Shown here: one piece after another, positions 1-7,019 of the stretch
Layout: every line of letters starts with the position of its first letter
How positions within the stretch are numbered: the first letter of the stretch is position 1
Assembly: GCA_041401985.1 (NCBI GenBank)
Contig: JAWKTE010000031.1
Span: 1 to 24,946 of the forward strand
Direction: 5' to 3'
DNA length: 24,946 nucleotides
Source of the DNA: JACKHA01 sp041401985
GTDB taxonomy: Bacteria; Planctomycetota; Phycisphaerae; Phycisphaerales; UBA1924
Made by a program: the position numbers and the translations under genes
Notes under the pieces: model-generated
What the model saw: the letters and a program-made list of their open reading frames with translations, nothing else
Database searches by the model: none
What the model was told of the DNA's origin: nothing

Positions 1-1
1 C

Positions 2-82
2 GGGGCCGCGGCCTGGCAGGACCTCACGCCCGAGCGGCTCCGATCCGTCTGCGCGTGCCCCTACATCACGCACGAGAAGTAG
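2..82 (+). CDS. C-terminal end of an unrecognised protein (partial)
   Basis: The second forward frame is open from the window edge to a TAG stop and encodes 26 residues ending in CPYITHEK. The composition (an AAAWQDL segment, a CAC pair, a charged end) looks like a real protein terminus, and no competing frame here looks better. The rest of the gene lies upstream of the window, so the family cannot be named. The next gene points toward it from the other strand, so the two converge. Confidence 0.4.
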   Translation, partial: GAAAWQDLTPERLRSVCACPYITHEK

Positions 83-94
83 TCACGATCCGTA

Positions 95-262
95 TTACTG
101 CCCCCACAGGTGGGCCAGCCCCAAGGCCAGCACGCCGGCCTCCACGAAGAACACCGCAAGCGTCCATGGCGTCATCCCGTGCCTCTCGCGACGAACCCGC
201 CGCGACGAGTTCCCGGTGCGACTCGTCTCAACCCCGACTTTGAAGGTGATCTGGTTTCGCAT
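95..262 (-). CDS. small single-pass membrane peptide (55 aa), hypothetical
   Basis: This is a 55-residue reading frame with an ATG start preceded by a perfect GGAGGT (plus-strand 269-274) at a spacing of 6 bases. That is the best ribosome binding site in this part of the window. The first 29 residues are polar and arginine-rich (GNSSRRVRRERHG). The last 26 form one hydrophobic helix containing an acidic residue (FFVEAGVLALGLAHLWGQ), so a positive-inside membrane peptide is plausible. A second in-frame ATG at 175 would give only the 26-residue helix and also has an AGAGG-like site upstream. No family is recognised. The alternative is a chance frame, but site and hydrophobicity together favour a gene. 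The region upstream on this strand is unusually rich in hairpins. Confidence 0.5.
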   Translation of the reverse strand: MRNQITFKVGVETSRTGNSSRRVRRERHGMTPWTLAVFFVEAGVLALGLAHLWGQ

Positions 263-619
263 GCGTGTACCTCCAGCCTGACCAGAGACGGTCGCGCCCA
301 CAGTGGGCGCACCGATACCCGGCGCTGGAACTGGTGGGGTGTCCGGGACACATCGCGCCCCGGGACACGCAAGGCCAAAGCCGCTACGGCTTGGCTCTGT
401 CGAGGCGTCACCGCACGAGTGATACCGCAACGGCGTTCAAAGAAAATGCTGTGTTGACAGATTCTTCGTGAGTTCGAGCGTGATCCCGGTCCTCGTGCGG
501 TGGGTTGAGGGAGTCGCCCGGCAGGAAGGCACCGACGTCAAACTGCCACTGACGCAACACCGACTTGCGGAGTCTTCGGGGCGAGTCGGTGCCGATGAGC
601 AGGCGGTCCTCCGCTGCCG
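263..619. other. gene-free stretch with several inverted repeats
   Basis: No convincing coding frame is seen here. Going away from the small peptide gene there is a 17-base palindrome at 294-310 (arms GCGCCCAC and GTGGGCGC around one A), a 13-base palindrome at 339-351 (GTGTCC-G-GGACAC) whose right arm is repeated at 363-368, and a hairpin at 374-395 (GCCAAAGCCG, loop CTA, CGGCTTGGC, one bulged A). A TTGACA at 454-459 has no good -10 partner. An 8-bp hairpin at 558-591 lies past the stop of the next minus-strand gene. Confidence 0.5.
558..591 (-). terminator. possible hairpin terminator after the 146-aa gene
   Basis: CACCGACT (558-565) pairs perfectly with AGTCGGTG (584-591) across an 18-base loop, about 30 bases past the stop codon of the minus-strand gene ending at 620. 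No strong U-tract follows, so a rho-independent terminator is only a guess. Confidence 0.25.
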
Positions 620-1060
620 TTACCTCACCGGCATCATCAGATCCGCCTCGACGTGCTCCGGGTTGCCGTCCCAGTTCCAGTAGACCTCGATCGCCGGGAA
701 TCCGAACCGCAGGCGCTGGCTTTCGATGGCCGTGCGCATCGCGTGCGTCGCTCCCAGCAGCCCGTCGAACGCCCCGGCGTACGCGGCCGCCGCGTGCCTG
801 GTCAGGTACAGCGCCCGCTCCTCCAGCCCCAGGTCGCCCGCCGCGTGGACGCCCGACGGGGTCCCCACGAACAGCCGCCCGTCCGTCTCGTACAGCGCCC
901 AGATGGTGCCGTCGTCCATGATGGCGTTGGACTCGATCGCGCCGCGGACCCGCTGGAGCAGCGGCGTCAGGATCTCGAGCGTGTGCACGCCGACGATCCG
1001 GTCCCGCGACGCCCCCAACAGCGTCACCATCATCGGCCCGCTCCGCAGCTCGATCTCCAT
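620..1060 (-). CDS. hypothetical protein, 146 aa
   Basis: This is a soluble protein of 146 residues with balanced composition, clearly a real coding frame (MEIELRSGP start; GTIWALYETDGRLFVGTPSG and AIEVYWNWDGNPEH internally). I do not recognise a family, and no signal peptide or membrane helix is visible. The ATG at 1060 is preferred over an upstream start at 1120 because the extra 20 residues are arginine-rich and would run into the promoter and start of the divergent MEMO gene. There is no clear Shine-Dalgarno sequence. The gene is divergent from the MEMO-family gene across a 65-base gap. Confidence 0.7.
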   Translation of the reverse strand: MEIELRSGPMMVTLLGASRDRIVGVHTLEILTPLLQRVRGAIESNAIMDDGTIWALYETDGRLFVGTPSGVHAAGDLGLEERALYLTRHAAAAYAGAFDGLLGATHAMRTAIESQRLRFGFPAIEVYWNWDGNPEHVEADLMMPVR

Positions 1061-1114
1061 GGGCGCGAGTGGACCGGTCGCTTGCTTCCGACGCGGGGTC
1101 CGACACGACGCCCC

Positions 1115-1120
1115 TACCAT
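1115..1120 (+). promoter_or_regulatory. -10 box TACCAT, predicted leaderless start
   Basis: TACCAT ends 5 bases before the ATG at 1126, so transcription would begin at or next to the start codon. There is no Shine-Dalgarno sequence between box and start, and no convincing -35 box is seen. Confidence 0.45.
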
Positions 1121-1125
1121 TGCCC

Positions 1126-2526
1126 ATGGCCGACACCCCCACTCCTGCTCCCGGTCCGAATCCCCTGCAGCCGCCCGCCGGGCTGAAGTTCGATCCGGGT
1201 CTGCCGCACCATGCCAAGCCTCGGGTTCGGCCCCTGCGCGGGTTCCCGATGCAGGGCAAGGCCCCGGACGGCAAGGATGTGATGCTGCTGGGCCTGGCCG
1301 ACGCGAGGCAGGTCACGGAGAAGATCGTCGCGACGATCCCGCCCGTGCAGCACCTGATCCCGCACATGCAGCAGGGCGACAAGACGATCGAGGAGATCGT
1401 CGCGGCGACCGGCAAGGGCGTGACGCCCGAGTTCGTGCAGACGTTCGTGGCCCAACTCGATGACGCGGGGCTGCTGTTCGGCCCGCGGTTCGAGGGGATC
1501 CTCGCGGAGATGCGGGCGGCGTTCGATTCCTCCGACGTGCTGCCGCCCGGCTCGACGGCCCAGTTCGCCGACGCGCTGGTGATGGGCAAGCACGGCAAGG
1601 ACGCGACCGACGAGCAGAAGCGCGACGAGGGCCCCGCCCTGATGGGCGAGGCGATGGACGCGTGGATCGCCAAGGCGCTCGAGAACGCGGAGAACCCGTC
1701 GCTGGATGCCCTGCCGCGGGCGATTGTCGCGCCGCACCTGGACTACCAGCGCGGCTGGATGAACTACGCCCACGTGTGGGGGCGGCTGCGGGTCGTTGAT
1801 CGCCCGGACCGCGTCGTGATCCTGGGCACGAACCACTTCGGGTTCTCGACCGGCGTGTGCGGGTGCGACAAGGGCTTCAGCAGCCCGCTGGGGTCCTGCA
1901 AGGCGGACACCGCCCTGCTCGACGCGGTGAAGAAACGCCTCGGCGACGACGGCGCGAAGCGCTTGCTCGCCAACCGCTACGACCACGAGCAGGAGCACTC
2001 GATCGAACTCCAGATCCCGTGGGTCCAGCATGTGCTGGGCAAGGATGACGCGGGCGAGTTCTGCCGCGTGCTCGGGTTCCTCATCCACGACCCGGCGGCC
2101 AACAACGGGGAGTCCTACGACGGCAACGGCCTGTCGTTCGACGCGTTCCTTGAGGCGCTGAAGGGGGCCATCCAGGACGTCGGCGGCAAGACGCTGGTCG
2201 TCTCGTCGGCGGACCTGTCGCACGTCGGCCCGGCGTTCGGCGACCAGGTCCGGACCATGGGCGACGAGCCCGAGGTCGCCCAGCAGCGCGACCGCGTGCT
2301 CAACCACGACCGCGAGATGATCGAACTCATCCGGGCCAACAAGCCGGATGAACTGGTCGCGGCCATGGCCTGGCAGCAGAACCCGACCCGCTGGTGCTCG
2401 ATCGGCAACCTGACGGCGGCCATGCGCCTGACCGGGGCCGAGCGAGTGGACGTGCTGAACTACGCCGCGGCCGTCGACCAGCAGGGCATGACGATGGTGT
2501 CGTCGATGGCGGCGGTGATGGCCTAG
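1126..2526 (+). CDS. MEMO family protein (AmmeMemoRadiSam system protein B) with extra N-terminal domain
   Basis: The C-terminal part (about residues 200-466) is a MEMO domain, related to extradiol dioxygenases. The conserved histidines appear in APHLDYQRG (H204), GTNHFG (H237), EHSIELQIPW (H291) and SADLSHVG (H366), and a cysteine sits in RWCSIG (C424). This is the His/Cys set expected for metal binding in the family. The first 150 or so residues are not part of MEMO: after a proline-rich start, PHMQQGDKTIEEIV and EFVQTFVAQLDDAGLL suggest a small winged-helix or PqqD-like fold (inference). In many genomes MEMO occurs with an AMMECR1 and a radical SAM protein; neither is visible here. The ATG at 1126 is chosen because a -10 box sits directly before it; an in-frame start at 1069 would place that box inside the gene. 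Biochemical function is unsettled. Confidence 0.9.
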   Translation: MADTPTPAPGPNPLQPPAGLKFDPGLPHHAKPRVRPLRGFPMQGKAPDGKDVMLLGLADARQVTEKIVATIPPVQHLIPHMQQGDKTIEEIVAATGKGVTPEFVQTFVAQLDDAGLLFGPRFEGILAEMRAAFDSSDVLPPGSTAQFADALVMGKHGKDATDEQKRDEGPALMGEAMDAWIAKALENAENPSLDALPRAIVAPHLDYQRGWMNYAHVWGRLRVVDRPDRVVILGTNHFGFSTGVCGCDKGFSSPLGSCKADTALLDAVKKRLGDDGAKRLLANRYDHEQEHSIELQIPWVQHVLGKDDAGEFCRVLGFLIHDPAANNGESYDGNGLSFDAFLEALKGAIQDVGGKTLVVSSADLSHVGPAFGDQVRTMGDEPEVAQQRDRVLNHDREMIELIRANKPDELVAAMAWQQNPTRWCSIGNLTAAMRLTGAERVDVLNYAAAVDQQGMTMVSSMAAVMA

Positions 2527-2857
2527 CGCCCCCACCACTGCGGGCGTGGATTGGTCCTCGGATTCGTGTAGACTGCGGACAACCCGGGCTCCGGCCATGG
2601 TCGTCCGTTTCGGTTTCAGGTACCTCGTCTCTCCTCTCTTGTCTTTTGTTTTTGGTCTCTGGTCTCTTTGAATCCGTCCCTTGCTCCAGGATCCGTCCGT
2701 CGCCGCCGGGCCGATGGGCGTTGGGGTGCCCAAGGCCCCGCTGAACCCCGCCCGGCGACAGATGGGCACCTGGCGACCCGCGGAGCCGTCGTGGCAACGC
2801 GGGCGGTGCTGCTATGTCATCGCGCGGGGCGGCCGGCCTCGCGAGCAAGGGACGACC
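2527..2857 (+). other. long intergenic leader with a pyrimidine-rich tract
   Basis: This 331-base gap precedes the RicT-like gene. A TANNNT-type box (TAGACT, 2569-2574) is a possible -10 and would give a leader of about 280 bases. At roughly 2624-2670 the sequence turns into a C/T-rich, locally AT-rich tract with few purines (TCTCTCCTCTCTTG, CTTTTGTTTTTGG, and TGGTCTC twice), unlike the surrounding DNA. No protein-coding frame here looks real. Confidence 0.45.
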
Positions 2858-4435
2858 ATGGCCATCCTGCCGCTGCCGGTGTTCGAGGAAGACCTCAAGG
2901 CGTACGAGGAGGAGAAGCGGGCGTACGAAGCCCTCAAGATCCCCAAGACGCTGGTGGTCCGTTTCTCGTTCATGAAGATGGTCGGCGAGTTCCCGTACCA
3001 GGGGACCGAGAAGCCGGGGTGCGGCTCGAAGATCGTCGTCAAGACCCACCGGGGCACCGAGATCGGCGAGATGCTCACGAGCACATGCCCGAACTCGGGG
3101 TGCTCGAAGGCGGTCAGCCGCAAGGAGATGCTCGAGTACATCCAGAACTCGGGCGGGCGGGACTACCCGTTCTTCGAGCACGGGCGGGCCCTGCGTGTGG
3201 CGACGCCCGAGGACATGCGCGAGCAGTCGCGCCTCGAGCAGGCCAAGCACGGGCTGCGCCTGAAGGCCAAGGCCGCGGCGGCCCGCGTCGGGTTCGGGGC
3301 CAAGATCGTCGAGGTCGAGCCGATCCTGGGCGGCGAGCAGATGACGGTGTACTTCCACGCCGAGGAGCACCGGGACGTGCGGGCGGTGCTGGCGGCGCTG
3401 CAGCAGGACCTGGGCGGGCGGATCGAGATGCGCCAGGTGGGAGCGCGCGACGAGGCGAGGCTGACCGCCGACTACGAGCGGTGCGGGCAGTACTGCTGCT
3501 GCAAGAACTTCCTGAAGGTGCTCAAGCCGGTCTCGATGAGGTCGGCCAAAATCCAGAAGGCGACGCTCGACCCCCTGAAGATCAGCGGGCGGTGCGGGCG
3601 GCTGATGTGCTGCCTGCGGTACGAGGACCAGACGTACGACGAGTTGCGCAAGCGCCTGCCGAAGAAGAAGACCCGGGTCGGCACGCCCGAGGGCGACGGC
3701 ACGGTGATCGACACGCAGATCCTGACGCAGTTGGCCCTGATTCGCCTGGACGTCGGGGATCGGGACGTGGCGGTGCCGATCGAGGACCTGGGCGAGCCCG
3801 TGAACGCCGCGGCTCCCGTGCGCGCCGACGACCGGATGGACGGGCCTCGCGGGCCGCGCCGTGGGGAGCGTGGCGGCGGCCCGCGTGGGGACCGTGGGCC
3901 GGATCGAGGCCCGGGCCAGGGGCCGGACAGAGGCCAACGCGGTCCCAGGCGGGATGGCCCGACGGCGCGCCCCGGCATCGTCACGCCGATCGAGCGGCCA
4001 TCCGACGAGGAGCGGGACGCGCCCGATGTTCGGGCCGACGAGCCCGACACCCGTCAGATCGCCGACTCGTCGGCGCCGGGCACCGACGGGCCGGCGAAGA
4101 AACGCCGCAAGCGGAAGCGCCGGCGTGGCGGCGAGGCAGGCCCGGACGGAACGCCCTCCGGGTCCGGCGGCGAGCCTCGGGGCGACGCCGGTGCGTCGTC
4201 GGGTGGCGGCTCGGGCGGAACCGACGAGATCGACCTGGACGACATCGAGACCGACTTCGGCGACGCCGGGCCGCGTCCGTCGGCGGGCGGCGGTGCGGGC
4301 GAATCCGGCGGCGGGGGCGACTCGGACGGCAGCGGCGCGACGCGCCGGCGCAAGCGCCGGCGTCGGCGTCGCCCCGGCGGCGGGCGCGACGGGGGCGGGG
4401 GCCAGCCGCCCAGCGCCGGACCGCCCGCGCCGTAG
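2858..4435 (+). CDS. PSP1/RicT-like protein with long basic disordered tail
   Basis: Residues about 30-315 form a PSP1 (RicT/YaaT) domain. The signature cysteines are at 209 and 213-215 (CGQYCCCKNF) and at 246, 251 and 252 (GRCGRLMCCLRYE). In Bacillus RicT the equivalent cysteines help bind iron-sulfur clusters, and the protein partners RicA/RicF in RNA maturation with RNase Y; neither partner is seen here. The start at ATG 2858 is supported by AAGGGA 5 bases before it; an in-frame start at 2681 would add low-quality sequence. After about residue 315 the protein becomes a 210-residue disordered tail of Gly/Arg/Asp with two strongly basic blocks (KKRRKRKRRRGG and RRRKRRRRRR), which suggests nucleic-acid binding. 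Bacillus RicT is only about 275 residues and lacks this tail. The next gene, 101 bases on, encodes an S1 RNA-binding protein, so an RNA-related role fits. Confidence 0.88.
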   Translation: MAILPLPVFEEDLKAYEEEKRAYEALKIPKTLVVRFSFMKMVGEFPYQGTEKPGCGSKIVVKTHRGTEIGEMLTSTCPNSGCSKAVSRKEMLEYIQNSGGRDYPFFEHGRALRVATPEDMREQSRLEQAKHGLRLKAKAAAARVGFGAKIVEVEPILGGEQMTVYFHAEEHRDVRAVLAALQQDLGGRIEMRQVGARDEARLTADYERCGQYCCCKNFLKVLKPVSMRSAKIQKATLDPLKISGRCGRLMCCLRYEDQTYDELRKRLPKKKTRVGTPEGDGTVIDTQILTQLALIRLDVGDRDVAVPIEDLGEPVNAAAPVRADDRMDGPRGPRRGERGGGPRGDRGPDRGPGQGPDRGQRGPRRDGPTARPGIVTPIERPSDEERDAPDVRADEPDTRQIADSSAPGTDGPAKKRRKRKRRRGGEAGPDGTPSGSGGEPRGDAGASSGGGSGGTDEIDLDDIETDFGDAGPRPSAGGGAGESGGGGDSDGSGATRRRKRRRRRRPGGGRDGGGGQPPSAGPPAP

Positions 4436-4457
4436 TCGCCTCGGCCCGATCGCGCGA

Positions 4458-4463
4458 TACACT
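4458..4463 (+). promoter_or_regulatory. possible -10 box TACACT upstream of the S1-domain gene
   Basis: TACACT lies 73 bases before the ATG at 4537, giving a leader of roughly 65 bases. The same hexamer precedes the starts at 7819 (minus) and 7962. The -35 region (GTCGCC) is poor. Confidence 0.3.
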
Positions 4464-4536
4464 TTCGGTCTGATTCCGTGCGGGCGTCCCGGCTTGGTGG
4501 TGGGGAGCCCGCGCACACGGCGGCGGGTCATCCAAC

Positions 4537-5970
4537 ATGCAGACCGAGAATCACGAAGTCTCCCAGTCCCAGGGCGCGGAAGCCACGCCGGCGCCAGGTG
4601 TCGGCGCAGGGTCGGATCCGACCCCGGCCGCTCCGAGCACGCCCGTCGCGCCGACGCCGGCCGAGACGCGGTCGGCATCGGCCGACGCGCCCAAACTCAG
4701 CAAGGAAGCCGAGGCCGAGATCGACGCGGCGATGGCGGCGCTGGGCATGGGGCCGGACAAGCCAAGGCCGGTCCCGGGGCACCCCGTGCCGGCGGGTGTG
4801 ACGCCCGCGCCGGCCAAGTTGCGCGGGCCGCGCCAGGTCCAGAGCGGGCGTGAGCACCGCACGGGCACAGTGGTGTCGGTCGGGCCGAACGACATCTTCA
4901 TCGAGTTCGGGCCGAAGGAACTCGGCGTGCTGGAGCGGACTTCGCTGCCCGAGGGCGCCCAACTGCCCGAGGTCAAGGGCCAGCTGGAAGTGGTGATCGA
5001 CCGTCGCGACCACGACCAGAACCTCTACATCTGCTCGCTGCCCGGCTCGGTGAAAAAGGCCGACTGGGAGATGCTCGAGGCGGGCCAGACCATCGAGGCC
5101 CGCGTGACCGGCGTGAACAAGGGCGGGCTGGAACTCGAGGTCGCCGGGCACCGGGCGTTCATGCCCGCGGGCCAGGTCTCGCTGGACCACATCCCGGACC
5201 TGTCGGTGTTCGTGGGCGAGAAACTGACGTGCCAGGTCCAACGGGTCGACAAACGCGGCGCGGGCAACATCGTGCTGACTCGACGCGACATCCTGCAGGC
5301 CGAGCGGGCCAAGATCGCCGAGGAACTCAAGACGAGCCTCGAGCCGGGCCAGGTGCTCGACGGCACGGTCAAGAAGATCATGCCCTTCGGCGCGTTCGTG
5401 GACATCGGCGGCATCGACGGGCTCGTGCACGTCTCGGACCTGACGCACGACCGCGTCGGGCACGGCGAGAAGGCGGTCGAGAAGCACGTCAAGGCCGGGC
5501 AGAAGGTCCGCGTCCAGATCCTGAAACTGGACTGGGAGGCGGGCAAGATCAGCCTCGGCATGAAGCAGTTGGAGGCCGACCCGTTCGCCACGGCCGCCTC
5601 GGACATCACCGAGGGCGCCGAACTGACCGGGCGCGTGACGCGGACGACCGAGTTCGGGGCGTTCGTGGAGGTCGCCAAGGGCGTTGAGGGCCTGGTGCAC
5701 ATCTCGGAACTCGACTACCGGCGGGTCAACCGCGTCGAGGACGTGGTGCAGAAGGACCAGGTCGTGAACGTCAAGGTGCTGAAGGTCGACCCGGAGTCGC
5801 GCCGGATCTCGCTGTCGGTCAAGGCGACCAAGGCCGACCCGCGGGCCGAGGCGGGCAAGAAGGCCAAGCAGGATAAGGAAGCCCGCGTGGCCGAGATGTA
5901 CAAGGAGGACGCCGGGCTGCGTCGCCTGCGCGAGAAGTTCGGCAAGCAGCAGCTCAAGGGCGGGATCTGA
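4537..5970 (+). CDS. S1 RNA-binding domain protein, ribosomal protein S1-like
   Basis: This 477-residue protein has a disordered Ala/Pro-rich N-terminus (about 1-100) followed by four S1 (OB-fold) domains at roughly 105-170, 183-252, 268-343 and 358-430. Domains 3 and 4 are the most canonical (KIMPFGAFVDIGGIDGLVHV; TTEFGAFVEVAKGVEGLVHI). The end is lysine-rich (GKKAKQDKEARVAEMYKEDA). Canonical bacterial S1 (rpsA) often has six domains and about 550 residues, so this is either a shortened S1 or a paralogue; only a genome-wide count of S1 proteins would decide. S1 proteins bind mRNA on the 30S subunit. The Shine-Dalgarno sequence is weak. The gene follows the RicT-like gene by 101 bases and converges with the exbD genes. 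Confidence 0.88.
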   Translation: MQTENHEVSQSQGAEATPAPGVGAGSDPTPAAPSTPVAPTPAETRSASADAPKLSKEAEAEIDAAMAALGMGPDKPRPVPGHPVPAGVTPAPAKLRGPRQVQSGREHRTGTVVSVGPNDIFIEFGPKELGVLERTSLPEGAQLPEVKGQLEVVIDRRDHDQNLYICSLPGSVKKADWEMLEAGQTIEARVTGVNKGGLELEVAGHRAFMPAGQVSLDHIPDLSVFVGEKLTCQVQRVDKRGAGNIVLTRRDILQAERAKIAEELKTSLEPGQVLDGTVKKIMPFGAFVDIGGIDGLVHVSDLTHDRVGHGEKAVEKHVKAGQKVRVQILKLDWEAGKISLGMKQLEADPFATAASDITEGAELTGRVTRTTEFGAFVEVAKGVEGLVHISELDYRRVNRVEDVVQKDQVVNVKVLKVDPESRRISLSVKATKADPRAEAGKKAKQDKEARVAEMYKEDAGLRRLREKFGKQQLKGGI

Positions 5971-5994
5971 CGAGCGGTTGGTGGGACGCTCACT

Positions 5995-6043
5995 CTTCCC
6001 CCGCGTGCGGGGGAGGTGGCCCGCGAGGCTCCGCGACCGGGCC
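5995..6043. terminator. GC hairpins between convergent genes, possible bidirectional terminator
   Basis: CCCCCG (5998-6003) and CGGGGG (6008-6013) form a tight hairpin with loop CGTG, extended by a few outer pairs. A second stem joins GGCCCG (6018-6023) to CGGGCC (6038-6043). They lie in the 135-base gap between the S1 gene (plus) and the second exbD (minus). A U-tract is missing. Hairpins of this type are also common as dispersed intergenic repeats in GC-rich bacteria. Confidence 0.4.
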
Positions 6044-6105
6044 GGAGGGGGCACTCGATTCATCAGTTGCCCCGGCAGGGAGCAGTGCCGCGTCCGACGG
6101 CTCGC

Positions 6106-6585
6106 TCAGTCCAGCGCGACGCTCTCGATCCCGGCCGCGGCACACGCCTCGTGGACGCGGATGACGTCGCTGTAGGGCACCGCCGCGGCTGGGGTGATAA
6201 CGATGGTCAGGCGATCCGGCCCGAGGCGGGCGGCGTAGTCGCCGATCCGCGCGGCCATGGCCTCCACGCTGGCGGTGTCCAGACCCAGGCCGGTGGCGCC
6301 GGTGCGGGCGTTGGCGCCGACGGAGAGCACGATCTCGAAGCGGGCCGGTGGGAGCGAGAAGTCCGCCCCGCCCTGATCGGCCGCCTGGTCACTCGGCAGC
6401 GCAGCCCGGAGGAACCACTCCGGCCCGATGAACGCCGTCGAGGCCATGAAGAAGATCAGGATCACCAGCACGACGTCGACCATCGGCGTCATGTTGGCCC
6501 CGATGGTGGCGTCGCGGACGGCGGCAGCGTCGCGCCGGCGGAGCGGTCGGGCGGCGGCCCCGTTGGTTGACGGCAATGCGTTCAT
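6106..6585 (-). CDS. ExbD/TolR-family biopolymer transport protein (second copy)
   Basis: This 159-residue protein has the ExbD layout: a short basic cytoplasmic N-terminus, one membrane helix with the essential aspartate (ANMTPMVDVVLVILIFFMAS), then a periplasmic domain. ExbD/TolR proteins act with ExbB/TolQ to turn proton flow into mechanical work at the outer membrane. The start ATG at 6585 overlaps the upstream exbD stop by 4 bases (ATGA), so the two are translationally coupled. The pattern ends in a typical ExbD C-terminus (VIRVHEACAAAGIESVALD). It differs clearly from the first copy outside the helix, so the pair may form a heteromeric ExbD partner set. No tonB or tolA is seen in the window. 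Confidence 0.88.
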   Translation of the reverse strand: MNALPSTNGAAARPLRRRDAAAVRDATIGANMTPMVDVVLVILIFFMASTAFIGPEWFLRAALPSDQAADQGGADFSLPPARFEIVLSVGANARTGATGLGLDTASVEAMAARIGDYAARLGPDRLTIVITPAAAVPYSDVIRVHEACAAAGIESVALD

Positions 6586-7019
6586 GGCGCGGACCGCTCG
6601 GCGGCGAGGCGGATGCTGGAGGCCCCGGCGCGACGGGCCGCGTCGATGGCGGGCTCGATCGCGCCGTAGGCCAGCCGCCGGTCGGCGCGGATGCGGATCG
6701 GGTGATCCGGGGCCGCGGCGATCGCGGCCTGCAGCGCGCCGACGAGCGCCTCGGACGACACATCCGCACCGTCGAGCGACACGCGCGGCCCCGGCCCGCC
6801 CGCCCGCACCTCGATCACGATCGCGTCCTCATCGCGGAGTTCGGCCCCGGCCCGCGACTCGGGCAGCGGCAGGTCGGCCCGCTGGTCCGAAGCCATCTTG
6901 CCGACCATGAGGTAGAACACGATCAGGACCATGACCACGTCGATCAGCGGGGTGACGTTGATCTTGCCGCCGCCGCCGGACAAAGCCGCCTTCATGCTGG
7001 CCGGCAAGCGTCGGCGCAT
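6582..7019 (-). CDS. ExbD/TolR-family biopolymer transport protein (first copy)
   Basis: This 145-residue ExbD has the conserved membrane helix with its aspartate (KINVTPLIDVVMVLIVFYL, about residues 19-39) and a periplasmic domain ending in IRIRADRRLAYGAIEPAIDAARRAG, which matches the family's usual C-terminal half. The start codon overlaps the exbB stop by one base (TGATG), and its stop overlaps the next exbD by four bases. It is therefore the middle gene of a tight three-gene operon driven from the promoter in front of exbB. Confidence 0.9.
   Translation of the reverse strand: MRRRLPASMKAALSGGGGKINVTPLIDVVMVLIVFYLMVGKMASDQRADLPLPESRAGAELRDEDAIVIEVRAGGPGPRVSLDGADVSSEALVGALQAAIAAAPDHPIRIRADRRLAYGAIEPAIDAARRAGASSIRLAAERSAP

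Noticed and set aside
454..459. TTGACA on the plus strand as a promoter
   Set aside because: No TANNNT box lies at 16-18 bases and no plus-strand gene follows within 600 bases.
408..1673. 421-residue minus-strand frame across the 146-aa gene and the MEMO start
   Set aside because: It overlaps two better-supported genes in other frames and is low-complexity.
4449..4458. ATCGCGCGAT palindrome before the S1-domain gene
   Set aside because: Short GC palindromes of this kind are expected by chance in such DNA; nothing else supports an operator.
2327..4678. 783-residue open frame on the minus strand
   Set aside because: It is antisense to the MEMO gene end and the RicT-like gene, is very rich in Arg/Ala/Pro/Leu, and has no recognisable domain; a typical shadow in GC-rich DNA.
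4528..6063. 511-residue minus-strand frame
   Set aside because: It mirrors the S1-domain gene and has no features of a real protein.
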